Below, piece after piece: positions 27,485 through 36,302 of a stretch of 64,000 nucleotides of DNA. Source of the DNA: Actinomycetota bacterium (GTDB taxonomy: Bacteria > Actinomycetota > Acidimicrobiia > Acidimicrobiales > Microtrichaceae); contig JADJBW010000002.1 of NCBI GenBank assembly GCA_016703525.1, positions 186,001 to 250,000 on the forward strand. Direction: 5' to 3'. The notes below the pieces were generated by a model. That model did not search any database and was not told where the DNA came from. It saw only the letters and a list, made by a program, of their open reading frames with translations. A program made the position numbers and the translations under genes. Numbering within the stretch: the stretch's first letter is position 1; every line of letters begins with the position of its first letter.

Positions 27485-28617
27485 GTGCAGATCGAGTTCC
27501 ACTCGTCGCCGCGCCCGACGCTCGGTATCGAGGTCGAAACCTGCCTGGTCGACGCCGAAAGCCGCGCGCTGTCGTCGATCGCCGGCGCCGTGCTCGATGA
27601 GCTCGGAGCCGATCACGGTGGCGAGCACCCCAAGGCCAAGCCCGAACTGTTCGACTGCACGATCGAGGTGATCACGGGCATCTGCGCGACGGTTGCCGAT
27701 GCCCGCGACGACCTCGCTGCGACGATCACCGAGGTGCGGCAGCGGGCTCGGAGCCGCGGCGCCGAAGTCATGTGCGCGGGCACCCATCCATTCACGGATT
27801 GGGCGGCGCTGCAGGTGACGACAAAGGAGCGCTACGAGCGGCTCGTCAACTCGCTCGGCTGGCTTAAGCACGCAGGTTGGCCATCTACGGCATCCACTAC
27901 CACGTGGGGCGTGCCCGAGGCGCAGGTCGCGATCCCGGTGGTGAACTCGCTGGCCTACTCGCTGCCCTCTTCCTCGCGCTGTCATCGTCGAGCCCGTTCT
28001 GGCACGGACGCGACACCGGCTTGGCGTCGGCTCGCACGAAGATCTTCGAGGGGCTGCCGACGGCGGGTCTGCCACCGCAGCTCTCGGGCTGGGCCGAGTT
28101 CGAGCAGTACATGGATACGCTCGTGAGCGCCGGAGCCATCGCGACGATTCGTGAGGTCTGGTGGGATGTGCGACCGCACCCCGACTTCGGCACCGTCGAA
28201 CTGCGGATGTGCGACGGCATGACCAACCTGGACGAGATCTGCGCGGTCGGAGCGCTGGCCCAGAGCCTGGTTGCCCACCTGACAGCGCGAGCTCAGGCCG
28301 GCGAGCGGTTGCCCGGTGCGCGCGAGTGGGTGGTGCGCGAGAACAAGTGGCTCGCGGCTCGTCACGGGCTGGCGGCCGACATGATCCTCGACGATGCCGG
28401 CACGCGCCGGCCGATCGTCGACGTGATCGTCGACCTGGTGGCGGAGCTGATGCCGACGGAGGCACTCGGATGCGCCGATGAGCTGGGCGCGGTGCTCGGC
28501 ATCGTCGAGCGCGGGACATCGAGCACCCGGCAGCGGGCGGTCGTGGCGAACGGCGGATCGCTGCACGATGTGGTCGATCTGCTCGTGGCCGAGTTCGACG
28601 GCGCTACCTTGCGATAG
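27485..28617 (+). pseudogene. Glutamate-cysteine ligase family 2 (YbdK-type), frame-disrupted near 27.9 kb
   Basis: This is a carboxylate-amine ligase of the GCS2/YbdK family, about 375 residues when the frame is restored. From GTG 27485 it begins PTLGIEVETCLVD, the family's opening Glu motif, and continues to NSLGWLKHA. The conserved core then jumps between frames: IYGIHYHVG in one, VPEAQVAIPVVNSLA in another, then LFLALSSSSPFWHGRDTGLASARTKIFEGLPTAG in the first again. Three compensating single-base indels between about 27870 and 27970 explain this. In actinobacteria related enzymes (EgtA-like) make gamma-glutamyl-cysteine, but YbdK homologues often have unknown acceptors. The stop abuts the next start directly. 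Confidence 0.75.
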
Positions 28618-29837
28618 ATGGGTGTCGGTTCGTCGAACGAGTGGCTCGAGTCGTTCCTCGACGCGCACCGCGACGAACTCGTCGCGTTCCGCCGCCATCT
28701 GCACGCCTTTCCCGAGCTGAGCGGCGCGAGCTGCAGACCACTGAGTTGGTCGCCGAGCGGCTCCGCGCTGCAGGGCTCGCACCCAAGGAGCTGGCGGGCG
28801 GGGTCGGGCTGTGCTGCGACATCGGCGACATGTCGCCCGACTCGCCGGGGATCGCGCTGCGTGCCGATCTCGACGCGCTCGCGATGGACGATCTCAAGAC
28901 GGTGTCGTACCGGTCGCGGGTTGCCGGGTGTGCGCACGCTTGCGGCCACGACGTGCACACCTCGATCGTGCTCGGTGCCGGGCTCGCGCTCGCAGCGCAG
29001 GGCCTGCGCTCAGGCCGGCGCGGCGTACGCCTGCTGTTCGAACCCGCCGAGGAGGCGGTGCCGGGGGGCGCGGTTGACCTGATCGAGCAGGGCGCGCTCG
29101 ACAACATCGGCGCGGTCTTCGGCTTCCATTGTGATCCCAAGATCGATGTGGGCCGGGTCGGGCTACGCGTGGGGGCGCTCACGGCCGCGACCGACGCGGT
29201 CACCATCCACCTGCGCGGACCGGGCGGTCACACGGCCCGGCCACAGCTCACGGTCGATCTCGTCGCGGTCGCGTCGCACGTCGCGGTCGAGCTTCCGCGC
29301 CGCGTCGCCGACGCGGCGCAACGGGCCGGCGGCGAGATCCGGCTCGTGTTCGGCGCGATCCACGCCGGCGATGCTCCCAATGTCATACCGGTGCATGCCG
29401 AACTGCGCGGCAGCGTCCGCGTGCCGGACCGCGGGCTGTGGGACCGCGCCGAGTCGCTGGTGACCGGCCTTGTCGCCGATCTTGTGGCCGGTACCGGTGC
29501 CGAGATCGAGATCGAGTATCGGCGAGGCATCCCGCCCGTCGTGAACGACGCGGCGGCGGTCGCCGCGTTCGAGGCGGTCGCAGTGTCGGTGCTCGGCCCC
29601 GCTGGCGTGGTCGACACGCCGAGGAGCTACGGCGGCGACAGTTTCGCCTGGTATCTCGAACGGGTTCCGGGGTGCTACGTGCGGCTGGGGGTTCACGACC
29701 CGGCCTGGGGAACCGAGCGCCACGACTTGCACTCGGGTTCGTTCGACGTGGCGGAAGACGCGATCGAGATCGGCGTTCGGCTCCTCGTCGAGTTGGTCGC
29801 CCGCGGCCCTCAATTACACTCGCCGCACCCGACCTGA
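28618..29837 (+). pseudogene. M20 family amidohydrolase/peptidase, frame-disrupted near 28735
   Basis: This is a zinc-dependent amidohydrolase of the M20D/hippurate-hydrolase type, about 405 residues if repaired. From ATG 28618 it reads FRRHLHAFPELS, the family's first motif, then loses frame. From about 28740 the other frame gives TTELVAERLRAAGL, ALRADLDALAMDD (metal-binding Asp), GCAHACGHDVHTS (metal Cys/His), LFEPAEEAVPGGA (catalytic Glu pair), RGPGGHTARP and GGDSFAWYLERVPG. One missing base restores a continuous protein. ATG immediately follows the upstream stop. The family hydrolyses N-acyl amino acids and related amides. Confidence 0.8.
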
Positions 29838-29849
29838 CGGCGCGTCAGG
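29833..29849. promoter_or_regulatory. Palindromic operator, site 2 of 6
   Basis: CCTGACGGCGCGTCAGG, extended to ACCTGACG-GCG-CGTCAGGT (29832-29850), is an 8+8 perfect palindrome. It lies 20 bp upstream of the acyl-CoA synthetase GTG and overlaps the stop codon of the amidohydrolase gene. It heads the unit containing the TetR gene. Confidence 0.78.
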
Positions 29850-29869
29850 TCTCGCATCAAGGGGGCCGA

Positions 29870-31498
29870 GTGGACGACGCAGCGCAGACGATCGGAACCA
29901 CCCCGCAGCTGCTGGCAGATGTGGTGGCGCGGCACGGCGAGCGCGAGGCGCTCGTCGATTCGACACCGCCGGAGGGCGAGGTGCGCCTCACCTGGGCCGA
30001 CCTGTCGGAACGCGCCCACGCGCTCGCCCGGGCGCTGGTCGCCGCGGGGATCGAGCCGGGCGACCGGGTCGCGATCTGGGCGCCGAACATTTGGGAGTGG
30101 CCGGTCACGGTGCTCGGCCTGCAGCTCGCCGGTGCCGTCCTGGTTCCGCTCAACACCCGCTACAAGGGGAACGAGGCCGCCTACATCCTCAATCGGAGTC
30201 GAGCGAAGCTGCTGTTCTGCGTGCAGGGGTTTCTCGGCAACGAGTACGTCACGATGCTCGATGGGCACGACGTCGCGGCCCTGGAGCGGATCGTGGTACT
30301 GCGGGGCGAACCGGCCGGCAGCTCCACGACGTGCGACCGGTTCATGCAGCTCGACGATCCTGCGCATCGCGAGTCGCTCGACCGCGCGGTCGCCGAGCGG
30401 GTGGCGGCGCTCGGTCCCGATTCGCTCTCGGACATCCTGTTCACCTCGGGAACGACGGGTGCGCCGAAAGGCGTGATGTGTACGCACGGCCAGGTGGTGC
30501 GGGCCTTCGATGCGTGGTCGACGGTCGTGGGCCTGCAGGCCGACGACCGCTACCTGATCGTGAACCCCTTCTTCCACGCCTTCGGGTACAAGGCCGGCCT
30601 CGTTGCGTCGATGACGAAGGGCTGCGCAATGGTCACCCAGGCGGTGTTCGACGTGCCGGCCATCATGGACACGATCGATCGGGAGCAGATCTCGATGATC
30701 CCCGGCCCGCCGACGATCTACCAGACGATCATCAACCATCCCGATGTCGGCGTCGGCCGGTTCCCGTCGCTGCGGCTCGCGGTGACCGGCGCGGCGGTGG
30801 TGCCCGTGGAGTTGATCCGTCAGATGCGCGACGTGCTGGGCTTTCAGACGGTCATCACCGGCTACGGCCTCACCGAGGCGTGCGGCATCGCCGCGATGTG
30901 TCGACATGACGACGACCCCGAGACGATCGCGCGGTTCTCGGGCCGTGCGATCCCGGGCGTCGAGCTGCGCGTGATCGACGACGACGGCGCCGAGGTGCCG
31001 CGGGGCGAGCCGGGCGAGATCGTGGTCCGGGGGTACAACGTGATGGTCGGGTACTTCGAGGATCCCGAGCAGACGGCCGAGACGATCGACCCCGAGGGCT
31101 GGCTCCACACGGGTGACATCGGCGAGATGGACCCACGCGGCTACATCCGCATCACCGACCGCAAGAAGGACATGTTCATCGTGGGCGGGTTCAACGCCTA
31201 CCCGGCCGAGATCGAGTCGATGCTCGTCGCTCACCCCCACATCGCGCAGGCAGCTGTGGTCGGAGTGCCCGACGAACGGATGGGCGAGGTCGGCTACGCG
31301 TATGTGATCGCCCGCACCGGAACCGCCGCCGATTCCGCCGAGATCATCTCGTGGTCCCGCGACGAGATGGCCAACTACAAGGTGCCCCGCCACGTCGAGA
31401 TCGTCGACGAGTTGCCGACGAATGCCGGGGGCAAGGTCATGCGATTCGAACTCCGCGACCGCGCCGTCGCAACGCTCGCCAAAGGATCCTCCTCATGA
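29870..31498 (+). CDS. Acyl-CoA synthetase (FadD-type AMP-dependent ligase)
   Basis: This is a 542-residue ANL ligase. The adenylation motif DILFTSGTTGAPKGVM (~199-214), GYGLTEACGIAAM (A5), GWLHTGDIGEMDPRGYIRITDRKKDMFIVGGFNAYPAEIE (A7-A8) and the C-terminal Lys region TNAGGKVMRFELR are intact. The sequence pattern resembles FadD3-like ligases that activate steroid-ring fragments, but this is suggestive only. The GTG start follows an AAGGGGG site. It is first in a coupled unit: its stop overlaps the LLM start (ATGA), and the TetR regulator follows. The palindromic operator 20 bp upstream implies control, and probably autoregulation, by that TetR. Confidence 0.88.
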   Translation: MDDAAQTIGTTPQLLADVVARHGEREALVDSTPPEGEVRLTWADLSERAHALARALVAAGIEPGDRVAIWAPNIWEWPVTVLGLQLAGAVLVPLNTRYKGNEAAYILNRSRAKLLFCVQGFLGNEYVTMLDGHDVAALERIVVLRGEPAGSSTTCDRFMQLDDPAHRESLDRAVAERVAALGPDSLSDILFTSGTTGAPKGVMCTHGQVVRAFDAWSTVVGLQADDRYLIVNPFFHAFGYKAGLVASMTKGCAMVTQAVFDVPAIMDTIDREQISMIPGPPTIYQTIINHPDVGVGRFPSLRLAVTGAAVVPVELIRQMRDVLGFQTVITGYGLTEACGIAAMCRHDDDPETIARFSGRAIPGVELRVIDDDGAEVPRGEPGEIVVRGYNVMVGYFEDPEQTAETIDPEGWLHTGDIGEMDPRGYIRITDRKKDMFIVGGFNAYPAEIESMLVAHPHIAQAAVVGVPDERMGEVGYAYVIARTGTAADSAEIISWSRDEMANYKVPRHVEIVDELPTNAGGKVMRFELRDRAVATLAKGSSS

Positions 31499-32367
31499 AG
31501 TTCTGCCAAGCGCTCATCGGATTGCCGGCCGAGTGGTACGTGCCGGTCTCCGTCGCCGCCGAAGCCGCGGGCTTCGACATGGTCGGCCTGAGCGATCACG
31601 TGATCCATCCCGAATCGTTGGCGTCGAACTACCCCTACACGCCGGACGGCAAGCCGCAGTACGAACCCGAATGGGACTTCCCGGACTGCTGGGTGACGGT
31701 CGGTGCGATGGCCTCGGCGACCTCTCGGCTGCAGTTCGTCACCAACGTGTACGTCCTGCCGGCGCGCAATCCGCTCGTGGTGGCCAAGGCCGTCGGCACG
31801 GCGGCGGTGCTGTCGGGCGGGCGGGTCCTGCTCGGTGTCGGAGCGGGCTGGATGCGCGAGGAGTTCGAGGCGCTGGGCCAGTCGTTCGAGGCGCGCGGCC
31901 GCAGGATGGACGAGACGATCGACGTGCTGCGCTCGCTGTGGACCGACGGGTCGGTGGAGTACCACGGCGACCAGATCGATCTGCTTTAGCCCTTGCGATG
32001 CGGCCGGTTCCCGAACGGCGCGATGCCGGTGCTGGTGGGCGGACACTCATCGGTCGCGTTGCGGCGAGCGGCTCGCAACGACGGTTGGATCGGCGTGAAC
32101 TACACCCTCGATCAGCTCGAGGAGTACTGCACGATCATCCACGGCCTGCGATCGGAGGCCGGCATGAGCGCGGCGCCCTTCGAGATCGTCGCCTCGCCCC
32201 TGGCGGTGCCCGACGCTCGAACCGTCGAACGGCTGGAGTCGATGGGCGTGAGCACGATCATGACCTCCGCGTGGATCGCCCAGCGCCGCGGGGTCCCGAC
32301 CTTGTTGGACGAGGCGATCGAATGCGTCACGTCGTATGGCGAACAGTGGATCGCGCCTCTGCGATGA
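31495..32367 (+). pseudogene. LLM-class F420-dependent oxidoreductase with in-frame TAG
   Basis: This is a luciferase-like monooxygenase-fold oxidoreductase of 290 codons. Family segments on both sides are in the same frame: GFDMVGLSDHVIHPESLASNYPY, LQFVTNVYVLPARNP, GRVLLGVGAGWMREEFEALG, then after the stop PLRCGRFPNGAMPVLVGGHSSVALRRAARNDGWIGVNY. An amber TAG at 31987-31989 interrupts between DQIDLL and PLRC. A TAG-to-TCG change would give Ser, so either a single sequencing error or a recent nonsense mutation explains it. The start overlaps the acyl-CoA synthetase stop. The TetR gene begins 9 bp after its stop. Confidence 0.8.
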
Positions 32368-32376
32368 TGGTCGGGT

Positions 32377-33060
32377 ATGGCTGACGAGGCGACCGGCGGG
32401 ACTCACGAGGGCGAGGAGGAGCCCCGGGCGGCAGACGGCCGAGTGCCTGGGCGTCGCGGTCGTCAGACGCGCCAGCGGCTGCTCGATTGCACGTCTCGAT
32501 TGCTCGAGGAGGAGACCTACCGCGAGTTGCGCGTGGTCGACATCGCCCGTGAGGCGGGCACGTCCCCGGCGACCTTCTACCAGTACTTCCCCGACGTCGA
32601 GGCGGCGATCCTGGCGCTCGCCGAGGAGATGGCGGCCGAGGGCGACCTGCGCCTGACCGCGATCGTGACCACCGGCTCCTGGAAGGGGGCGGGTGGGTAC
32701 CGAACGGCCGAGTCGATCGCCGACGCGTACATCCGCTTCTGGGAAGACAACAGCGGTCTCATGCGCGTGATCGACCTGACTGCCGAGGAGGGCGACGGCC
32801 GGTTCCGGGCCATCCGCACCATGCTCCTCAACCGGTTCATGGTCGCCCTCGCCGCGGTCATGGACGACGAGGCGAAGCGCTCCGACCGCGAAGCGCCGGC
32901 CGAATTGCTCGCGACGGCCGGCGTGCTCGTGTCGATGCTGTCCCACGTCGCCGCCCATCGGTACGGCTTCGAGGCTCACGGCATCAGCGCCGATTCGCTG
33001 CGTACCGCGATGGCGCGCATCCTCTATACCGCCGTGACAGGAAAGAAGGCACCGGCATGA
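32377..33060 (+). CDS. TetR family transcriptional regulator
   Basis: This is a 227-residue repressor. The N-terminal ~30 residues are acidic and disordered. The helix-turn-helix follows at ~45-75 (LRVVDIAREAGTSPATFYQYFPDVEAAI), with the TFYQYF motif typical of TetR. The C-terminal half is helical and should bind an acyl-CoA-like ligand. It sits inside the acyl-CoA synthetase operon, and its stop overlaps the DsbA-family start (ATGA). It is the only TetR in the window and the natural candidate to bind the six TCTGACG palindromes; that link is inference. Confidence 0.88.
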   Translation: MADEATGGTHEGEEEPRAADGRVPGRRGRQTRQRLLDCTSRLLEEETYRELRVVDIAREAGTSPATFYQYFPDVEAAILALAEEMAAEGDLRLTAIVTTGSWKGAGGYRTAESIADAYIRFWEDNSGLMRVIDLTAEEGDGRFRAIRTMLLNRFMVALAAVMDDEAKRSDREAPAELLATAGVLVSMLSHVAAHRYGFEAHGISADSLRTAMARILYTAVTGKKAPA

Positions 33061-33735
33061 GCGACACCGATTGGGACGTCGACTTCTTCTTCGATCCCGT
33101 GTGTCCGTTCGCGTGGCAGACGTCGCGCTGGTTGCGGCGCGTCGCGGAACTCCGGACCCTCAACGTCAACTGGAGATTCATCTGCCTGCGCATCATCAAC
33201 GAGGACCGCGACTACGCCGCCGAGTTCCCGCCGAATTACGAGGAGGCGCACGGTCGAGGCCGCTCCCTGCTCCGCGTCTGCGCGGCGGTGCGCGAGGCCG
33301 TCGGACCCGAGCCGATCGGGGCCATGTACGAGGCGTTCGGCAACGAGCTCTGGTCGCGTCGGCCCTCCGAGACGTCGTTCAGCGGCGTGATGGCGGCGCT
33401 GTCGAACGAGGTCGATGTCGAGGGAATCCTGATCGGGCTCGGGCTGGATCCGGCGCTGGCCGCTGCGGCCGATGACGGGTCGTGGGACGACGTGTTGCGG
33501 TCCGGAGACGGCTCTTGCCTTCTCGCGGACCGGGCCCGACGTGGGCACGCCGATCCTCACGTTCGGCCCGCCCGATGGCAACTCGTTCTTCGGCCCGGTG
33601 ATCTCGACGATCCCGTCGGACGACGAGGCGCTCGCGTTGTACGACGCCGTCGCCACGCTCGCGTCGATGTCGACGTTCTCGGAGCTGAAGCGCACGAAGC
33701 GGCCCCCGCTCGACCTGCCGCTGTTGGACTTCTGA
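33057..33735 (+). pseudogene. DsbA-family oxidoreductase, Rv2466c-like, frame-disrupted near 33500
   Basis: This is a thioredoxin-fold DsbA-family protein resembling mycothiol-dependent nitroreductase Rv2466c. From ATG 33057: VDFFFDPVCPFAWQTSRWLRRV, then NVNWRFICLRIINEDRD and MYEAFGNELW. One frame over, from about 33500: ETALAFSRTGPDVGTPILTF, GNSFFGPVISTIP and STFSELKRTKRPPLDLP, the family's C-terminus. One inserted base near the TCCGGAG stretch accounts for the break. The usual active-site CPWC is CPFA here, so only the first Cys remains. It overlaps the TetR stop and belongs to the same operon. Confidence 0.75.
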
Positions 33736-33751
33736 GACCGTTGAGCAGGTC

Positions 33752-34771
33752 GTGCACATCTCGATCACCGTTCCCACCGACGACCTCTCACTGACCCGAT
33801 CGATCTATCCCGAGATCGAGGCGGTCGGCTACGACCGGGCCTTCTCGTTTGAGGCCAAGCACGACCCCTTTCTCCCGCTCGCCGTCGCGGCGGAACATAC
33901 GTCGCGTCTCGAGCTCGGCACGGCGATCGCGATCGCCTTCGCTCGAACCCCGATGACCTTGGCGAACATCGGTTGGGATCTCCAGGCGCTGACCGGCGGC
34001 CGCTTCGTCCTGGGGCTTGGCACCCAGATCGCGCCGCACATCACCCAGCGGTTCTCGATGCCATGGTCCGAGCCGGTTGCCCGGTTGCGCGAGATGGTCG
34101 CCGCGATTCGGGCGATCTGGCGGTCATGGGAGACCGGCGAGCGTCTCAGCTTCGCCGGCCGCTACTACACGCATACCCGGATGATCCCCGCTTTCGACCC
34201 CGGACCGAGCCCGTTCGGCGCGCCTCGCATCCTGACCGCGGGTTTCGGGCCGCAGATGACGGCGTTGGCCGGCGAGTGCGCCGACGGCTTCCTGGTCCAT
34301 CCGCTCAATACTCGGCGGTCGCTGGAGCAGCTGACGATGCCGGCGATCGCGGAGGGTCTCGCGCGAGCCGGTCGGTCGCGAAGCGATATCGAGATCACGG
34401 CGGTCACGATCGTGGTGACGGGTCGTAGCGAGGAGGAATTCGTTCGCTCGCGTGAAGCGGTTCGTGAACAGCTCGCGTTCTATGGGACCACTCCCGCGTA
34501 CCGCCCGGTCTTCGAGTTGTCGGGGCGCGGCGACCTGCACGTCGAGCTGAAGCGGCGGGGCGCGGCGGGCGAGTGGTCGGCGATGTCGGAACTCATCGAC
34601 GACGAGTTCCTCGCTGAGGTCGCGGTGGTCGGGGAGCCGCATGAGATCGCGCAGCAGCTGCGGCGCCGCCTCGGCGGCATCACCGACCACGTGAGTCTGG
34701 TGAACAACCGCGCGCCGGACCCGCGGCACTTCGCGGAGGTCGTCGCACAGCTGCGGGCGTGCGACGACTGA
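33752..34771 (+). CDS. LLM-class F420-dependent oxidoreductase
   Basis: This is a 339-residue TIM-barrel luciferase-like oxidoreductase. Family segments are YDRAFSFEAKHDPFLPLAVAAEHT, LELGTAIAIAFARTPMTLANIGWDLQALTGGRFVLGLGTQI, and RILTAGFGPQMTALAGECADGFLVHPLNT, which match the TIGR03617-type F420 group. The C-terminal domain (AVVGEPHEIAQQLRRRLGGITDHVSLV) is typical. It should use reduced F420 as hydride donor; the substrate is unknown. The GTG start lies 16 bp after the DsbA-family gene, so it is the last gene of the 29.9-34.8 kb unit. Confidence 0.86.
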   Translation: MHISITVPTDDLSLTRSIYPEIEAVGYDRAFSFEAKHDPFLPLAVAAEHTSRLELGTAIAIAFARTPMTLANIGWDLQALTGGRFVLGLGTQIAPHITQRFSMPWSEPVARLREMVAAIRAIWRSWETGERLSFAGRYYTHTRMIPAFDPGPSPFGAPRILTAGFGPQMTALAGECADGFLVHPLNTRRSLEQLTMPAIAEGLARAGRSRSDIEITAVTIVVTGRSEEEFVRSREAVREQLAFYGTTPAYRPVFELSGRGDLHVELKRRGAAGEWSAMSELIDDEFLAEVAVVGEPHEIAQQLRRRLGGITDHVSLVNNRAPDPRHFAEVVAQLRACDD

Positions 34772-34784
34772 CCGGGGTGTCGCC

Positions 34785-34806
34785 TAGAATCTGACGGTCC
34801 GTCAGA
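34785..34806 (+). promoter_or_regulatory. Palindromic operator, site 3 of 6, with adjoining -10 box
   Basis: TCTGACGGTCCGTCAGA (34790-34806) is an 8+8 perfect palindrome around one central base, the best copy in the window. A TAGAAT hexamer (34785-34790), resembling a -10 box, directly abuts it. Binding would therefore block promoter melting. The acyl-CoA dehydrogenase GTG is 13 bp downstream. Confidence 0.82.
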
Positions 34807-34818
34807 TGGGGAGTCACC

Positions 34819-36039
34819 GTGGATTTCGAGTTCTCGCCCGAGCAGCTTTCGTTTCGTCAACAGGTCATCGAGTTCTGCGACGCGCACGACGATCTGGACA
34901 TCTTCGATGTCACCCGGGAGAACATGGCGCAGATCGTCGACACGCCGAAGCGCCGCGCCTTCATGAAGGAGGTCGGGCACCAGGGCTGGCTCGGCATCAC
35001 GTGGCCGAAGGAGTACGGCGGCGACGAGGGCGAGGGTGTGTACGAGTACATCCTCAACGAGGAGCTCGCCGGTCGTGGTGGTCCGCAGATCGGTAAGGGC
35101 GTTGGCATCATCGGCAAGACCCTGATCGCTCACGGCTCGGACTTCCTGAAGGACAAGTTCCTTCCGATGATCCTCGAGAACGACGTTGAGTTCGCCGTGG
35201 GATACTCCGAGCCCAACGCCGGCTCCGACGCCGCGTCCATGCGGGTCAAGGGCGTCAAGCACACGACCGAGGATGGCCGCGAGGGCTGGCTCGTCAACGG
35301 CCAGAAGACGTGGACCACGTCCGCCCACTTCGCCGACTGGTACTGGTGCGGGGTGCGTACCGACCCCGACAACAAGCACATGGGCATCACGTTGATGCTG
35401 ATTCCGATGAACGATCCGGGCATCACCATCAACGGCATCTGGACCATGGGCGACGAGCGCACCAACGAGGTGTGGCTCGACAACGTGTTCGTGCCCGACG
35501 AGTACGTGGTCGGCGAGGTCAATCATGGTTTCCGCTACATCAGCCAGGCGCTCGACCTCGAGCGTTTCACGATGTTCACGTATTCGCCGATTCGGCAGCG
35601 ACTCGACGTGCTGACGGACTATGTGACCGAAACGGTGCGCGACGGTGACGCGCTCAAGGACGACCCGATCGTGCGGTCCAAGATGGCGAATCTCCATACC
35701 GAGGCAGAGGTTGCTCGTGTGATGGGTCTCAAGTTCGTGGCCGAGGCCGTGAAGGTCGAGCACGCCGCACGCGCCGGCAAGCCGTTCCAGCCACCAACCG
35801 TGGTTGCCTCGGAGTACAAGCTGTTCGCAACCGAACTGTCGAAGCGTCTCGCGTCGGCGTCGATGGACATCGGCGGACCGGGAACCCAGCTTCGGGTGCG
35901 CACCGAGGACGCGGCGATGACCGGCCGTTCGGAATCGACCTACCGCTACACCGTGATCGACACGATCGGCGGCGGCGCGTCGGAGATCCAGAAGAACATC
36001 ATCGCCCGACGCGGGCTCGGGCTCCCCAAGAACTTCTGA
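34819..36039 (+). CDS. Acyl-CoA dehydrogenase (FadE-type)
   Basis: This is a 406-residue flavoprotein that introduces a double bond into acyl-CoA. Family blocks are MDFEFSPEQLSFRQQV, GHQGWLGITWPKEYGG, the FAD/substrate region FAVGYSEPNAGSDAASMRVKG, VNGQKTWTTSAHFADWYW, then ALDLERFTMFTYSPIRQRLDVL and the C-terminal TVIDTIGGGASEIQKNIIARRGLGLPK. The length is standard. GTG 34819 follows GGGGAG at 34808-34813. It is monocistronic as far as seen, under the perfect palindrome just upstream. Actinobacteria often use such FadE proteins in steroid or branched-acyl catabolism; the substrate is unknown. Confidence 0.92.
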   Translation: MDFEFSPEQLSFRQQVIEFCDAHDDLDIFDVTRENMAQIVDTPKRRAFMKEVGHQGWLGITWPKEYGGDEGEGVYEYILNEELAGRGGPQIGKGVGIIGKTLIAHGSDFLKDKFLPMILENDVEFAVGYSEPNAGSDAASMRVKGVKHTTEDGREGWLVNGQKTWTTSAHFADWYWCGVRTDPDNKHMGITLMLIPMNDPGITINGIWTMGDERTNEVWLDNVFVPDEYVVGEVNHGFRYISQALDLERFTMFTYSPIRQRLDVLTDYVTETVRDGDALKDDPIVRSKMANLHTEAEVARVMGLKFVAEAVKVEHAARAGKPFQPPTVVASEYKLFATELSKRLASASMDIGGPGTQLRVRTEDAAMTGRSESTYRYTVIDTIGGGASEIQKNIIARRGLGLPKNF

Positions 36040-36090
36040 CGTCGAGCGGTTGGCCCTGCACCGGTCCTGACCGCCCTGACTCGGTGGTAA

Positions 36091-36173
36091 TACAACACGG
36101 GTACGCCATCCATGCAGCTGTTGTATTGCTGTTGTATTGGCACCTGCCCAGCGCGTGATGTGCTGATACAACA
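36091..36173. promoter_or_regulatory. Cluster of four TACAACA/TGTTGTA motifs upstream of the collagen-like gene
   Basis: TACAACA occurs at 36091-36097 and 36167-36173. The reverse complement, extended to TGTTGTATT, occurs at 36119-36127 and 36130-36138, the latter pair one helical turn (11 bp) apart. This AT-rich block sits in the 263-bp non-coding gap before the collagen-like gene and is unlike the surrounding GC-rich DNA. It looks like a multi-site operator. A TATAGT -10-like hexamer lies at 36258-36263. Confidence 0.6.
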
Positions 36174-36302
36174 CAAATGCAATTGAAGTGTCACGCATGC
36201 CTGGGGAGATTCGTCCGTTGGGCGACCCCGGGTCTGTGCGCGTGATGCTGAATGGCATATAGTCCCACCGTTGGCCGACCGCGCCAACCACCGGGAGGGA
36301 CG

